Shown: positions 1-7,861, counted from the first letter of the stretch. The stretch: DNA of 64,000 nucleotides from Planctomycetaceae bacterium (GCA_039680605.1 JBDKTA010000067.1:1-64000); one strand, 5' to 3'. Notes: a model not told the origin generated them from the sequence alone. Program-made: numbers and translations.

Positions 1-241
1 GAATGAAGGCCGAGAGATCGCCATCCTCGCGCGGCCAGAGCACCAGGTGCCAGTGATTGGGCATGATGCAGTAGCCGATCGTGCGCATGGTCACGCGCTC
101 ATGCGCGGCCGCCAGCACGTCCAGGAATAACTCGTAGTCGCCCTGGCTATGGAACAGAGTCTGCCGCCCGTTGGAGCGGTTGAGCACGTGATAGACGTAC
201 CCGCCTAAGTTGACGCGAGAACTGCGTGGCATGGCCAACAT
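1..241 (-). CDS. REP-associated tyrosine transposase (RAYT, IS200-like Y1 family), 5' part
   Basis: The minus strand from ATG 241 runs open to the window edge (80 codons), so only the N-terminal half is present. It shows the family opening VYHVLNRSNGR and the HUH metal-binding signature in MPNHWHLVLWPRED. Such enzymes act on single-stranded hairpin DNA (REP elements) with a catalytic tyrosine, which would lie outside the window. A second in-frame ATG at 232 could be the true start. A short palindrome (274-283) sits just upstream, and other palindromes are abundant in the window. Family assignment is firm; whether it is intact or active cannot be judged here. Confidence 0.85.
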   Translation of the reverse strand, partial: MLAMPRSSRVNLGGYVYHVLNRSNGRQTLFHSQGDYELFLDVLAAAHERVTMRTIGYCIMPNHWHLVLWPREDGDLSAFI

Positions 242-273
242 GATACCACCGACGGACCCAAGGTCTAGCAGAA

Positions 274-288
274 CAGGTACCTGACCCC
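274..288. repeat. Short palindrome CAGGTACCTG followed by ACCCC
   Basis: CAGGTACCTG at 274-283 is a perfect 10-base palindrome followed by ACCCC. Read on the minus strand it is GGGGTCAGGTACCTG, located 33 bases upstream of the RAYT start. It resembles in layout (GGGG plus a short palindrome) the hairpins at 1691-1741 and 1842-1884. A link to the transposase is inferred from proximity only. Confidence 0.4.
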
Positions 289-289
289 T

Positions 290-1342
290 TTAGACCCCTC
301 CTTTCTCGATAGCCTGTAGAGCAACACTGTTTAGCCTTGCGGAAGTTCCGCGGCCTGTAACATAATATAGCCTCTCGTCACTAATGCCTGCCGCGTACGC
401 GCCGGGAGAGATGGTGCGCACCATCTTTGCTTTTATTGTTCGTATAGCCATCGGCGCAGCCCTGTCGCCACTCGTGGGCTCCATTGCCACAATCGTACCG
501 TCGTCTGTCACGGCCACTGGAAGGGCCGCAGACTCGATCTCGACGCTTGTCCTCTTTGACACATTGACCAATAAGATTGAATTTCCCCCCTTTGAGCTCA
601 AACGAGCCAAGGCTATCCATTTCCCCAGAGGGCTAATCGCTGGTATTCCTATGACCCCGTCGAATGGACCCAGATCCTTAATCGGATGTCCATGTTTGTT
701 GAAGCACATGATAGGTGCACCACTCCGCCCAACATCAAAAGGATCATAAAGAGAGTTCGGATTGACTGACATTAACACTATGTGTCCCTCCCTGTCTGCA
801 ACGAGCGGAAGTCCGCACGCTTTCCACTTCTCTCGTACCCCACCTCTAGGATCAAGTGTCTCCAGCGATGATACTTTTAACCCGAGTGGCGCTTTGCCGC
901 CACTGGCATAGAAGACTAACATGATCTTGTTCCCAACCCAAATAGCCGAGGTGCTTTCCCCAGCAATTGTTGTGGCTTGCATCTTCCCGATGTTAAGGAC
1001 CAGGAGGCCCTTTTCGGCCTCTTCCATCACGCCAAAATCGCCATCTGGCGAAAGGGCACAATAGATCACACCAGGGAACTTGTTTGATAGGCTCCGCTGC
1101 CTCTGTGATCTTAAGTCCACAATCCTCCAGGTCGTTGAGGGGAATCCAGAGGCCTCGTCGATAGCCGCATACAGAATTGTTGTTCTTGATACCGTGAAAA
1201 AAGGTTGGACAACATAAGCACTTCCTGTTAGCCCTAAGTTAACAAGCTCTGAACCGCTATGATGCTGTTTGTCTCCACAACCAAAAGCCACCGTAGCAAC
1301 TATGGCTAGTGAAGCTCCGATCAACAATGTATTGTCTTTCAT
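290..1342 (-). CDS. Lipoprotein with probable beta-propeller fold, unknown function
   Basis: 350 aa. The N-terminus is a lipoprotein signal peptide ending in a lipobox (VAFGC, Cys22). The rest has regularly spaced blade-like strands (YCALSPDGDFGVME, IPAISPLGKWIALARL, PVAVTDDGTIVAM) as in TolB/WD40-type propellers, so an exported, lipid-anchored binding or scaffold protein is likely. No catalytic motif is seen. GGAG lies 4 bases before the ATG. The base composition is visibly more AT-rich and the codon use more relaxed than in the rest of the window. With transposase remnants on both sides this suggests a horizontally acquired gene. The stop codon of a gene remnant lies 9 bases upstream of the start. 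Confidence 0.65.
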   Translation of the reverse strand: MKDNTLLIGASLAIVATVAFGCGDKQHHSGSELVNLGLTGSAYVVQPFFTVSRTTILYAAIDEASGFPSTTWRIVDLRSQRQRSLSNKFPGVIYCALSPDGDFGVMEEAEKGLLVLNIGKMQATTIAGESTSAIWVGNKIMLVFYASGGKAPLGLKVSSLETLDPRGGVREKWKACGLPLVADREGHIVLMSVNPNSLYDPFDVGRSGAPIMCFNKHGHPIKDLGPFDGVIGIPAISPLGKWIALARLSSKGGNSILLVNVSKRTSVEIESAALPVAVTDDGTIVAMEPTSGDRAAPMAIRTIKAKMVRTISPGAYAAGISDERLYYVTGRGTSARLNSVALQAIEKGGV

Positions 1343-1351
1343 GATCTGCTC

Positions 1352-1492
1352 CTAAGCGATGATGACCCCAGGTTCCTGGACGCGTGGGTTGTACTCCAGT
1401 AATTCATAGGGATCTCGAGAGTACTCGATAAGCGTCCCCCCGCTGAAGGCATCAGTTGTGGCCTCTAGGTAAGTTTGTGACGTAAAGGGGAT
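1352..1492 (-). pseudogene. Short open remnant just upstream of the lipoprotein gene
   Basis: 46 codons stay open on the minus strand between an in-frame stop and TAG at 1352-1354, with no good start codon. The reading ends EYSRDPYELLEYNPRVQEP, which looks like real protein C-terminal sequence rather than noise, but I do not recognise the family. It stops 9 bases before the lipoprotein ATG with the Shine-Dalgarno between them, as in an operon. It may be the tail of a gene truncated by the neighbouring transposase. Confidence 0.25.
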
Positions 1493-1690
1493 TTAATTGG
1501 TGGAGTAATTCGCCTCCTCCCGACTTCGCCAAGGCTACGTCGGGCAGGCCGGACTTAGTCGCCACCTCCGACGTGGTCAGCCGGGAGCGCCCGGCGGACT
1601 GCCTCCCGCGCCACCGTGGCGCGGGCCGCGCAGGGCAGAAGTTCGCCTGACATTCCGTTTTCATCCAGGACCTGATGGTATTTTTCGCGC

Positions 1691-1741
1691 GCGGGAAAGT
1701 GGGGACAGTCACAGGCAGCGTGACAGTCCCCATTTTCCCGC
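1691..1741. repeat. Hairpin repeat, GGGGACAGTCAC / GTGACAGTCCCC type, copy 1
   Basis: Arms 1691-1712 and 1720-1741 pair at 20 of 22 positions around a 7-base loop. The right arm core GTGACAGTCCCCATTTTC is shared with copy 2. It lies inside the transposase remnant without breaking its frame. Confidence 0.8.
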
Positions 1742-1841
1742 TGGTCGGCTGTAATCGGCTGGCGGGATTGCCAGAGCTGCTGCGGCTGGCCCCAGGGACG
1801 CACGGCGCAGTTAAGCCGCTGGCGTGCGTTGCGGCGGGGAT

Positions 1842-1884
1842 GAAAATGGGTACAGTCACACACAACGTGACAGTCCCCATTTTC
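1842..1884. repeat. Hairpin repeat, same family, copy 2
   Basis: Arms 1842-1859 and 1867-1884 pair at 16 of 18 positions around a 7-base loop; right arm GTGACAGTCCCCATTTTC is identical to that in copy 1. Also in frame within the transposase remnant. Confidence 0.8.
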
Positions 1885-2332
1885 AGACCATTGCCCGCTT
1901 CTGCCATGCGCAGCGGCCTCGTAATACGTGTGGATCTTCAGGCATCCGACCCCAGCCTCAGCGGCGCCATTATATCGGGGCAGGCACGGCGGCGACAAGA
2001 GGTGAATTACATTCCATGATTCCAACAACTGCCTGAAGCTCTCGGCGATGAAGGCGCTGCCATTGTCGGACTTGAAGACCAGCGGAGGACCGTAGAGGCG
2101 CAAGAGCTGTTCGACCACGGCTGCGGCTGTGGCTGCATCCGCTGTCACGCATGGCAGGGGCTCCAGGTTCATGCGACAGGCCAGGTCCCGGATGGGCAGG
2201 ATCTGGGCCGAAGGTGCTGCTGACGTTCATTTCCAGGAATGGCTGAGGCGCCCAGCCGCCCGCGACCCAGCTTCAGGGCTGGCAGCCGCCAGTCCTAATG
2301 GTCATTACTGAATGCCACAGCTCCTAGCAAGA

Positions 2333-2389
2333 CTAATTCGTTGCACTTCCGCGAAATCGCTGTGAAAAGTACAACAAAGAGCAAGGAAG
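2333..2389. repeat. 57-bp direct repeat, copy 1
   Basis: Begins CTAATTCGTTGCACTTCC and ends GCAAGGAAG. It matches 2444-2500 at about 53 of 57 positions, 111 bases apart. The unit carries small inverted pieces (TTGCACTTCC and GCAAGGAAG). The stretch 2227-2621 has no convincing gene; it holds this repeat pair and a fragment of the GCCCCGCCGCTAAC repeat at about 2575-2596. Confidence 0.75.
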
Positions 2390-2443
2390 AGCAATTGCGG
2401 TACGGGCTGCACCACTATCGAACGACGCGGGGCTTGCGTGATA

Positions 2444-2500
2444 CTAATTAGTTGCACTTCCCCGAAACCGCTGTGAAAAGTACAACAAAGTGCAAGGAAG
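2444..2500. repeat. 57-bp direct repeat, copy 2
   Basis: Begins CTAATTAGTTGCACTTCC and ends GCAAGGAAG; four substitutions relative to copy 1. Strong conservation of GCTGTGAAAAGTACAACAAAG in both copies suggests a recent duplication or a constrained element such as an insertion-sequence end. Confidence 0.75.
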
Positions 2501-2621
2501 TGGAAGCAGGGGTTAGGTCGGAGGTCGTAGGGCATGGGGGCATCCGCCTTCGCCAAGGCTATGGCGTGACGAGAGCCCCGCCGCTAACAAGACTCGCTTG
2601 CTTTGCGGGCCAATCTGACCG

Positions 2622-4256
2622 ATGCTAAGAGGTATGCATTCAACCCCTGAGCATGGCTCGCGGCCGCTGGCGATGCACTGGCTGATCCTGGCGGCATACC
2701 CGGCGATGTTTCTGTATTCGCGAAACGCCTCGGAGTTTCCTCCGGAGGTCATGATCGTCCCGGTGCTGGTCACGATGCTCTGCGCGATGGAGGTCTGGGG
2801 GGTGCTGTCGCTGCTGCTGCGGAACACGCTCAAGGCCGCACTGATCACGTCGCTGGCGCTGGTGCTGGTGTTCTTCTACGGTCATGCGGTGGCGCTGATC
2901 GGCAATCCGCACTTCTATATCAGCGGCGTGCATATCGGGCACCACAAGATCCTGCTGCCTCTGATGAGCGGGCTGCTGCTCGTCGGGGCCGCGTGGGTCA
3001 TCTTCACCCGACGCAAGCTCTACACGCTGACGAAGGTGCTCAACGTGGCGGCCGGAATCCTGGCGCTGATCGCCACGGCAACGACGGTGGCCGCCAAGGT
3101 CTCCGACGGCAAAGGGATGGTCGTGGCGACGTACCAGGCGCCCGACGCCCCGCCGCAGCCGCCGGTTCGGCCGGCGCCGGATATCTACTACATCATCCTC
3201 GATGGTTACGGCAGGGCCGACACGCTCAGCGACCTCTACGGTTTCGACAACGAACCGTTTCTGGACGCGCTGCGGGCGAAGGGGTTCTACGTGGCCGATC
3301 GCGCGGCGGCGAACTATCCGCAGACCGCGCTGTCGCTGGCGTGTTCGCTGAACATGGAGTACCTCGACCGGCTCTCCGAGACCGTCGGCAAGGAGAAGCG
3401 CGACCACCTGCCGCTGCGGCACGCCATCGCCGACAGCTCGCTGCTGCGGTTTCTCAAGGCTCGCGGATACAAGAGCGTCGCCTACGACAGCGGGGCCGAG
3501 GTCACCCCCCGCCGCGGCATGGACGTGTGGCTTTCGCAGGGTCCGGACCTCGGCGAGTTCGGCCAGGCCCTGCTGGAGACCACGCCCGTGCCGGTCTTCA
3601 TGCGCGACTTCAAACGCTACGACGTCCACCGCCGGACCGTCCTGCACACGCTGGACACCCTGCCGGACCTGGCCGCGACGAACAGCCCCAAGTTCGTGCT
3701 CGCCCACGTGCTGTGCCCCCACCCGCCGTTCGTGTTCGATGAAACCGGCAAAGCCATCACGCCCTCGCGGCCCTTCAGCGCCGACGACGGGTCGGCCTAC
3801 ATGGCCCTGCGCGGCGCCAGCCGCATCGAATATGTCGAGGGATATCGAAAGCAGGTCCGCTTCATCAACGCGAGGATTCTGCCAGCCGTCGATGCACTGA
3901 TCAAGAACAGCCCCACGCCGCCGATCATCATCATCCAGGGCGACCACGGCCCGGGCTCGATGCTCAACTGGGAAAGCCTGGAGGGCAGCAACATCCCCGA
4001 GCGGATGGGCATCCTCAGCGCGTACTATCTTCCCGCCATCGGCCAAACGGCACCGCCGCGGCTGCCCGATGACATCTCGCCGGTCAACACGTTCCGTTGC
4101 GTGCTGCGGCATTATTTCCAGGCCGAGATGGACCCCCTGCCGGACCGCAGCTTCTTTTCCACCGCCGCGCGCCCGTACGACTTCATCGACGTCACCGGCC
4201 GCCTCAAGCGCCCGGCGCCGATCGAATCGGCCCCGCCGGAGCCGGCGACGGAATGA
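2622..4256 (+). CDS. Membrane-anchored sulfatase / alkaline-phosphatase-fold protein
   Basis: 544 aa. About four hydrophobic segments occupy residues 15-175, followed by a proline-rich linker and an alkaline phosphatase superfamily domain. Visible landmarks are the first metal-site segment DIYYIILDGYGR, a nucleophile region NYPQTALSLACSLN with Thr/Ser candidates, HPPFVF, and the late metal motif QGDHGPGS. The layout (N-terminal helices plus an outside domain) resembles lipoteichoic-acid-synthase-like and phosphoglycerol-transferase-like proteins, so transfer or cleavage of phosphate or sulfate groups at the cell surface is likely; the substrate is unknown. An alternative start is ATG 2634, preceded by AAGAGG. 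It stands alone, after a repeat-rich gap. Confidence 0.75.
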   Translation: MLRGMHSTPEHGSRPLAMHWLILAAYPAMFLYSRNASEFPPEVMIVPVLVTMLCAMEVWGVLSLLLRNTLKAALITSLALVLVFFYGHAVALIGNPHFYISGVHIGHHKILLPLMSGLLLVGAAWVIFTRRKLYTLTKVLNVAAGILALIATATTVAAKVSDGKGMVVATYQAPDAPPQPPVRPAPDIYYIILDGYGRADTLSDLYGFDNEPFLDALRAKGFYVADRAAANYPQTALSLACSLNMEYLDRLSETVGKEKRDHLPLRHAIADSSLLRFLKARGYKSVAYDSGAEVTPRRGMDVWLSQGPDLGEFGQALLETTPVPVFMRDFKRYDVHRRTVLHTLDTLPDLAATNSPKFVLAHVLCPHPPFVFDETGKAITPSRPFSADDGSAYMALRGASRIEYVEGYRKQVRFINARILPAVDALIKNSPTPPIIIIQGDHGPGSMLNWESLEGSNIPERMGILSAYYLPAIGQTAPPRLPDDISPVNTFRCVLRHYFQAEMDPLPDRSFFSTAARPYDFIDVTGRLKRPAPIESAPPEPATE

Positions 4257-4341
4257 ACCGCCGGCGATTTTTGGTTCGCGGCAGCGCCGGCGGCGATAGA
4301 ATCTCAAGCAGGCCCGTACTAACCTCTACCTCAAGGGGCAC

Positions 4342-5175
4342 ATGATGGATGACCAGGCCTTGCGCGATCTGCACAACGTAATCGTCTTCGCCATGCTTGA
4401 CGGCGACCTCAACGACAAGGAGTGCGCGTTCATCGAGCGGCTGGCCTCGCGAATGGGCATGGACCAGGCCACCCTGGATGACCTGTGCCGCCAGATCCGC
4501 GACGGGCACAAGTCCATCTCGATGCCCAAGAGCCCTGCCGACGCCGAAAAGGCCGTCCAGATGCTCGCCGAGGCCGCCGCGGTCGATGGAACCATCAGCA
4601 CTCCCGAGCGACGCCTGCTCCAGCGCATTTGCCGCCACGTCGGCCTCGACGAGCAACACGTCGAAATGCTGATCGAGGCGGTCCTGCCAGCCTCGGACGA
4701 AACTCCCTCCGTCGACGCCGACGCCCGCCAGGCGGCCGACGATGAGCGGGACCGCCGGCTCGAAGCCATGTCGCAGGAAGTCTATGAACGGTTCGCATCG
4801 TGGGACGCCCCCGCCCGCGCCGAAAAGCTGCACGCGATGGCCGCACACGGCGCCGCGGCCGTCATCCCCCTGCTGCGAATGCTCGAAAGCTACCGCGCGC
4901 CGGACGGGATGGACGATCCGCAGGAACTCAAGTCGCTGATCACCGAGGAACTGGGCGGTCTGGCCGATGAGCGGGCTATCTACTACCTCGCCCAGCAGAT
5001 CAACATCGGCGACCTGGACGACGAGAGTACCAGCGCCAATCTTCGTGGAACGGCCGCCGCGGCACTGGGCAAGATCGTCGGTCAGCCGATGTCGCCCGAC
5101 GCCGAGGGCATCGCCGCGGCGCGAAAATGGTGGCGCGACGTCGGGCGGCTCAAGCACGACCGCCTGGCGTTCTAA
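4342..5175 (+). CDS. TerB-like (tellurite-resistance TerB superfamily) cytoplasmic protein
   Basis: 277 aa, no signal peptide. Residues 1-115 contain the two-fold TerB-type helical pattern with acidic loops (FAMLDGDLNDKECAFIERL, AAAVDGTISTPERRLLQRI). The C-terminal part is helical and HEAT-like (AVIPLLRMLESYR, GTAAAALGKIVG). AAGGGG precedes ATG 4342 at good distance. TerB-like domains are usually linked to membrane or metal-stress complexes; nothing nearby identifies the partner. The stop overlaps that of the convergent gene 5172-5813 by 4 bases. Confidence 0.65.
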   Translation: MMDDQALRDLHNVIVFAMLDGDLNDKECAFIERLASRMGMDQATLDDLCRQIRDGHKSISMPKSPADAEKAVQMLAEAAAVDGTISTPERRLLQRICRHVGLDEQHVEMLIEAVLPASDETPSVDADARQAADDERDRRLEAMSQEVYERFASWDAPARAEKLHAMAAHGAAAVIPLLRMLESYRAPDGMDDPQELKSLITEELGGLADERAIYYLAQQINIGDLDDESTSANLRGTAAAALGKIVGQPMSPDAEGIAAARKWWRDVGRLKHDRLAF

Positions 5176-5813
5176 GCCTGCGGCGGAGGGGGCGGGGGCA
5201 TCTGATAGGGCGACGTCGGCTCCTGTCGCTTGTACGTGCTCATCCGCACGATAGCGATGATCCCGAAGACCAGAGCGCCCAGCAGCGCCAGGCCCGCCAG
5301 GAGGAGAACTCCGCATGCCGGCCCGACGCTTGACAGAACTTTCTCATCTGGGGCAGTTCCGATCGCCAGGACCGTCTGGCCTTCGTTTTCTTCGGCAGTG
5401 ACCTCCAGCAGGTATTGCCCCGGTTCGCGGATAGAGAACGTGCCCACCGCCATGGCCTTTCGATCAGGCGTGTCTATTTTCTCGCTGCGGCCGCCCATCT
5501 CCTGCAGAACGACTTGGCGACCGGTCTCGCGGTGCCTGATCGAAATGTTCATCTCCATATCAGGCGAAGCGTCGTACGTCTTGCCATCCTTGCGGGCGAA
5601 GTATTCATGCCAGACCACGTAGACGCCAGGCTTCTGAAGGTCCACCACGTGTCGGCCCGGCACAACGTATTCATGAGCAAACATGTCATTGAGAACGCTC
5701 ATGCCGCTATGGAACATGCTCGCCCCGCCCCAGATACCCGCGCCGATCCCGATCACGCCCAGAATGACAGCTATCAGGCAGCCCGTCTTGCCGTTCTTGG
5801 ATTGGTCAGCCAT
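5172..5813 (-). CDS. Membrane protein with two transmembrane segments and an exported beta domain, unknown function
   Basis: 213 aa. A transmembrane segment near residues 11-30 (TGCLIAVILGVIGIGAGIW) is followed by a beta-rich middle with paired strands (GVYVVWHEYF, MEMNISIRHRETGRQVV, GTFSIREPGQYLLEVTAEE). A second membrane segment lies around residues 160-187, then a Pro-rich tail (MPPPPPPQA). The middle resembles immunoglobulin-like carbohydrate- or ligand-binding folds and probably lies outside the membrane. Convergent with and overlapping the TerB-like gene. I do not recognise a named family. Confidence 0.5.
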   Translation of the reverse strand: MADQSKNGKTGCLIAVILGVIGIGAGIWGGASMFHSGMSVLNDMFAHEYVVPGRHVVDLQKPGVYVVWHEYFARKDGKTYDASPDMEMNISIRHRETGRQVVLQEMGGRSEKIDTPDRKAMAVGTFSIREPGQYLLEVTAEENEGQTVLAIGTAPDEKVLSSVGPACGVLLLAGLALLGALVFGIIAIVRMSTYKRQEPTSPYQMPPPPPPQA

Positions 5814-6065
5814 GAGCGATTCCTTTCATGTGATACCGCCAAGTGTACCGCTGCAACGACGAGGATCAAGCGTTCGCCCATTTTTTGCCGGACCGCCACT
5901 GTCGCAAAACGCGGCGCACCCGGCCAGGGCGGCAAGACGATGTAGCGCGATTTCGAGCCAATTTCAGGCTTTTTTCAATCGACGGGCTCTGGCATGAAGA
6001 TTGCAAAGTATCTGCCGACAACATCGCTCCATGGACGGAGCCGGACATATGAAAGGGAACGTCAC

Positions 6066-6248
6066 ATGGAAACCAAGGGAATCAAGCGACTCACCGGGGA
6101 AGAACTGCTGCTCATGCGGGTGCTCGGGATCGGCTCGCCCCAGAGCATCGAGCGGGAACTGCAACAGCGGGCTCTGGCAGGCCCGCCCGCCAGCGCCCCC
6201 AAACGCCGAACCGCACGGCCGCGACTGACCCTGATGGCCGCTGCATAA
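6066..6248 (+). CDS. Small hypothetical protein, 60 aa
   Basis: ATG 6066 is preceded by GAAAGGGAA at usable distance and the frame ends TAA 6246-6248. The product begins METKGIKRLTGEELLLMRVLG, probably amphipathic helix, and ends in a basic Pro/Ala-rich tail. No known family. It is followed directly by a palindrome cluster. The gap 5814-6065 before it shows no gene. Confidence 0.4.
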   Translation: METKGIKRLTGEELLLMRVLGIGSPQSIERELQQRALAGPPASAPKRRTARPRLTLMAAA

Positions 6249-6261
6249 CCAGAAACGGAAG

Positions 6262-6413
6262 CGTCGCGGGCATTGCGCCCGCGCGTGGCGAGGGCACCAC
6301 GCCCTTGCCTTATCGATACTTAGCGACGTATTCCGCGGGCGGGCAGCCCGCACGCGCCAGAGCAACGACATGGCCGAGACGGCCATGCGACTCACGGGCC
6401 AGGCGCCCGTGCT
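6262..6413. repeat. Cluster of GGGCGAGACGCCC-type palindromes
   Basis: At least five short stem-loops follow one another: CGCGGG...CCCGCG near 6265, GAGGGCACCACGCCCTT near 6290, GCGGGCGGGCAGCCCGC near 6335, CATGGCCGAGACGGCCATG at 6369-6387 and CACGGGCCAGGCGCCCGTG near 6393. Stems differ in sequence but keep the palindrome logic. The rest of 6414-6731 shows no gene. Confidence 0.75.
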
Positions 6414-6731
6414 AAGAACAGGAGGCCCGACGGCAAACTCTCTCCGCGACGGCACGAGCCCGGCGGAGGCAACATCCTGATGACAAGCTGAAAAGCCGCC
6501 GTGCCTCGCTGCATGGCCGGCGGCGAAAGAGATCTCTGCCTGAGGGGCAGGGTTCATGACAAGACCCTACAACCGCCGCAATCTGCGGCGCGGAAGATTC
6601 CGCGCGCCGCAATTTGCACCACTTATTTTGGCTCTCCGGAAATGCCACAAGGCGATATTTCCTAAAGCAAATCTTTTATCCGCAATTACTTCAATCACTT
6701 AACACGACCTTCCTCAGGCAACTCCCCCTGC

Positions 6732-6747
6732 TGGCGCGCCTGTTGCA
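6732..6747 (+). promoter_or_regulatory. Sigma-54-type promoter (-24/-12) for the PEP-CTERM genes
   Basis: TGGCGCGCCTGTTGCA matches the sigma-54 consensus TGGCACG-N4-TTGCW, with the invariant GG (6733-6734) and GC (6745-6746) separated by exactly 10 bases. Predicted transcription start about 6757, 50 bases before the first PEP-CTERM start. RpoN control of PEP-CTERM genes through PrsK/PrsR is known in other bacteria. No activator site was identified. Confidence 0.65.
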
Positions 6748-6810
6748 CAAGAGCATGAACCAAGGGCACTGCGCCCAATGAAACATCCAGGAAGAAGCGG
6801 CAGGTGCAAG

Positions 6811-6999
6811 ATGAGAATCAGAATGCTCATCATGATGATCGGCGCGATCTTCTGTTGCGGCACCGCGGCGGCTTGGGCCGCATCGTCGCCAATGCTGGCC
6901 GATGCTCACGCTATTCCAGAACCGGCCACTGCGGCGCTTGTGGCCATGGGCGGGCTGATAGCCATCGCAGGGTTCAGACATCGACATTCGTCCAACTGA
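6811..6999 (+). CDS. Small PEP-CTERM sorting-domain protein, 62 aa
   Basis: The protein is almost only sorting signals: signal peptide MRIRMLIMMIGAIFCCGTAAAWA, a short spacer, then the PEP-CTERM tripartite tail (IPEPAT, hydrophobic helix, basic end FRHRH). PEP-CTERM proteins are exported and processed by an exosortase; none is in the window. GCAGGTG lies before ATG 6811. ATG 6778 is in frame but would place extra charged residues before the signal peptide. It is followed 10 bases later by the larger PEP-CTERM gene and lies 64 bases after the sigma-54-type promoter. Confidence 0.75.
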   Translation: MRIRMLIMMIGAIFCCGTAAAWAASSPMLADAHAIPEPATAALVAMGGLIAIAGFRHRHSSN

Positions 7000-7009
7000 A
7001 AGAGGTTCC

Positions 7010-7801
7010 ATGATGCACTGTTACAGGAAGCTGTCGGGGAGCGTTCTTCTGGTTGCGGCTTTGGCCGTGACATCCGCTCCGGTCGCCGCGGCGACAATAT
7101 CCGACTCCTTTACCGGCACGGCCCCGTCGGCGTATTGGAGCGTGCTGCAGGATGCACCGGCGCAGTTGTGGCTGGAGCAGGACGATCGGATCAACGTACT
7201 TTCGTCGGCGGCGGGCAGTGCATCCAACGACGCCATCTATCTCAGCGACGGCGCATCGGGCTTCCGCCTGCGGACCGACAGCGACTTCGTGATCACGATC
7301 GACTATGACGTAACCACCTTCACCGGCAGCGGGTTGATTGCATTGAATCTCGGCGTGGGCAACGACCTGGACGGCCAGGATTCGGCGGCCATCGGTTTTG
7401 TCTGCTCATCGAACCCGCTGCTGAACCAACTGCTGGTCCCGGCGTATCGGATCAATGACGTCGAGACGAGCGTGCCGATGGTTCCCGTTGCCAGTTCGGG
7501 GACGCTGCTGGTCCAGTACGACTCAGCCGTCGACATCCTGACGCTGGGGCTTGATGACGGCATCTCGTTTCATCGCGTGAAGTTACCCGGCCTCGTGCGC
7601 ACCACCTGGAACGCGACGAGCCTCTGGGTAGCTTTCGGCGCACGCGGCCAGGGCCTGGTGTTCTCCAGCGGCGACGCGACGCTCGACAATCTGACCATCA
7701 ACGGGCACTTCACGGCCGTCCCCGAGCCGGCGACGCTTGCCATGATTCTCGCCGGCGGCGCGCTGGCGATGTTAAGAAGGCGCAGATCACGTCGGAGTTG
7801 A
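7010..7801 (+). CDS. PEP-CTERM sorting-domain protein, 263 aa
   Basis: N-terminal signal peptide (residues 1 to about 28, ending PVAAA), then a Ser/Thr/Asp-rich beta-strand domain (about 30-230) of the concanavalin-like look (FVITIDYDVTTFTGSG, TLLVQYDSAVDILTLGLDDG), and a C-terminal VPEPATLAMILAGGALAML plus RRRR sorting tail. Expected to be secreted and anchored or released by exosortase, perhaps in matrix or exopolysaccharide. AAAGAGG precedes ATG 7010; the next codon is also ATG. Likely co-transcribed with the small PEP-CTERM gene. Confidence 0.85.
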   Translation: MMHCYRKLSGSVLLVAALAVTSAPVAAATISDSFTGTAPSAYWSVLQDAPAQLWLEQDDRINVLSSAAGSASNDAIYLSDGASGFRLRTDSDFVITIDYDVTTFTGSGLIALNLGVGNDLDGQDSAAIGFVCSSNPLLNQLLVPAYRINDVETSVPMVPVASSGTLLVQYDSAVDILTLGLDDGISFHRVKLPGLVRTTWNATSLWVAFGARGQGLVFSSGDATLDNLTINGHFTAVPEPATLAMILAGGALAMLRRRRSRRS

Positions 7802-7827
7802 CGAATGACATTTCACCCGCTTTTTGC

Positions 7828-7855
7828 TTGAAAAATCGTCAAAGCGTGATAATGT
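7828..7855 (+). promoter_or_regulatory. Sigma-70-type promoter for the small RNA candidate
   Basis: TTGAAA (7828-7833), 16-base spacer, TAATGT (7850-7855). It lies in the gap after the PEP-CTERM gene, with no open frame of quality downstream. Confidence 0.55.
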
Positions 7856-7861
7856 AAAGAT

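Larger units (their letters stand above)
1555..2226 (-). pseudogene. Truncated DDE (rve) transposase with in-frame hairpin inserts
   Basis: The minus-strand frame reads AQILPIRDLACR then an integrase-core segment with the second catalytic Asp (FKSDNGSAF) and the catalytic Glu (PRYNGAAEAGVG). The N-terminal region with the first Asp and the DNA-binding domain is missing: the frame opens only after a stop near 2227. Downstream of the Glu, two GTGACAGTCCCC hairpins (1691-1741, 1842-1884) interrupt the conserved C-terminal part but keep the frame open, adding segments such as ENGDCH and CDCPHF. It is a dead insertion sequence, probably responsible for breaking the gene remnant next to it. Confidence 0.7.

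Noticed and set aside
1675-2019. Plus-strand open frame across the transposase remnant
   Set aside because: Its repeated GKVGTVTGSVTVPIF-type text is the translation of the hairpin repeats on the other strand; no independent coding evidence.
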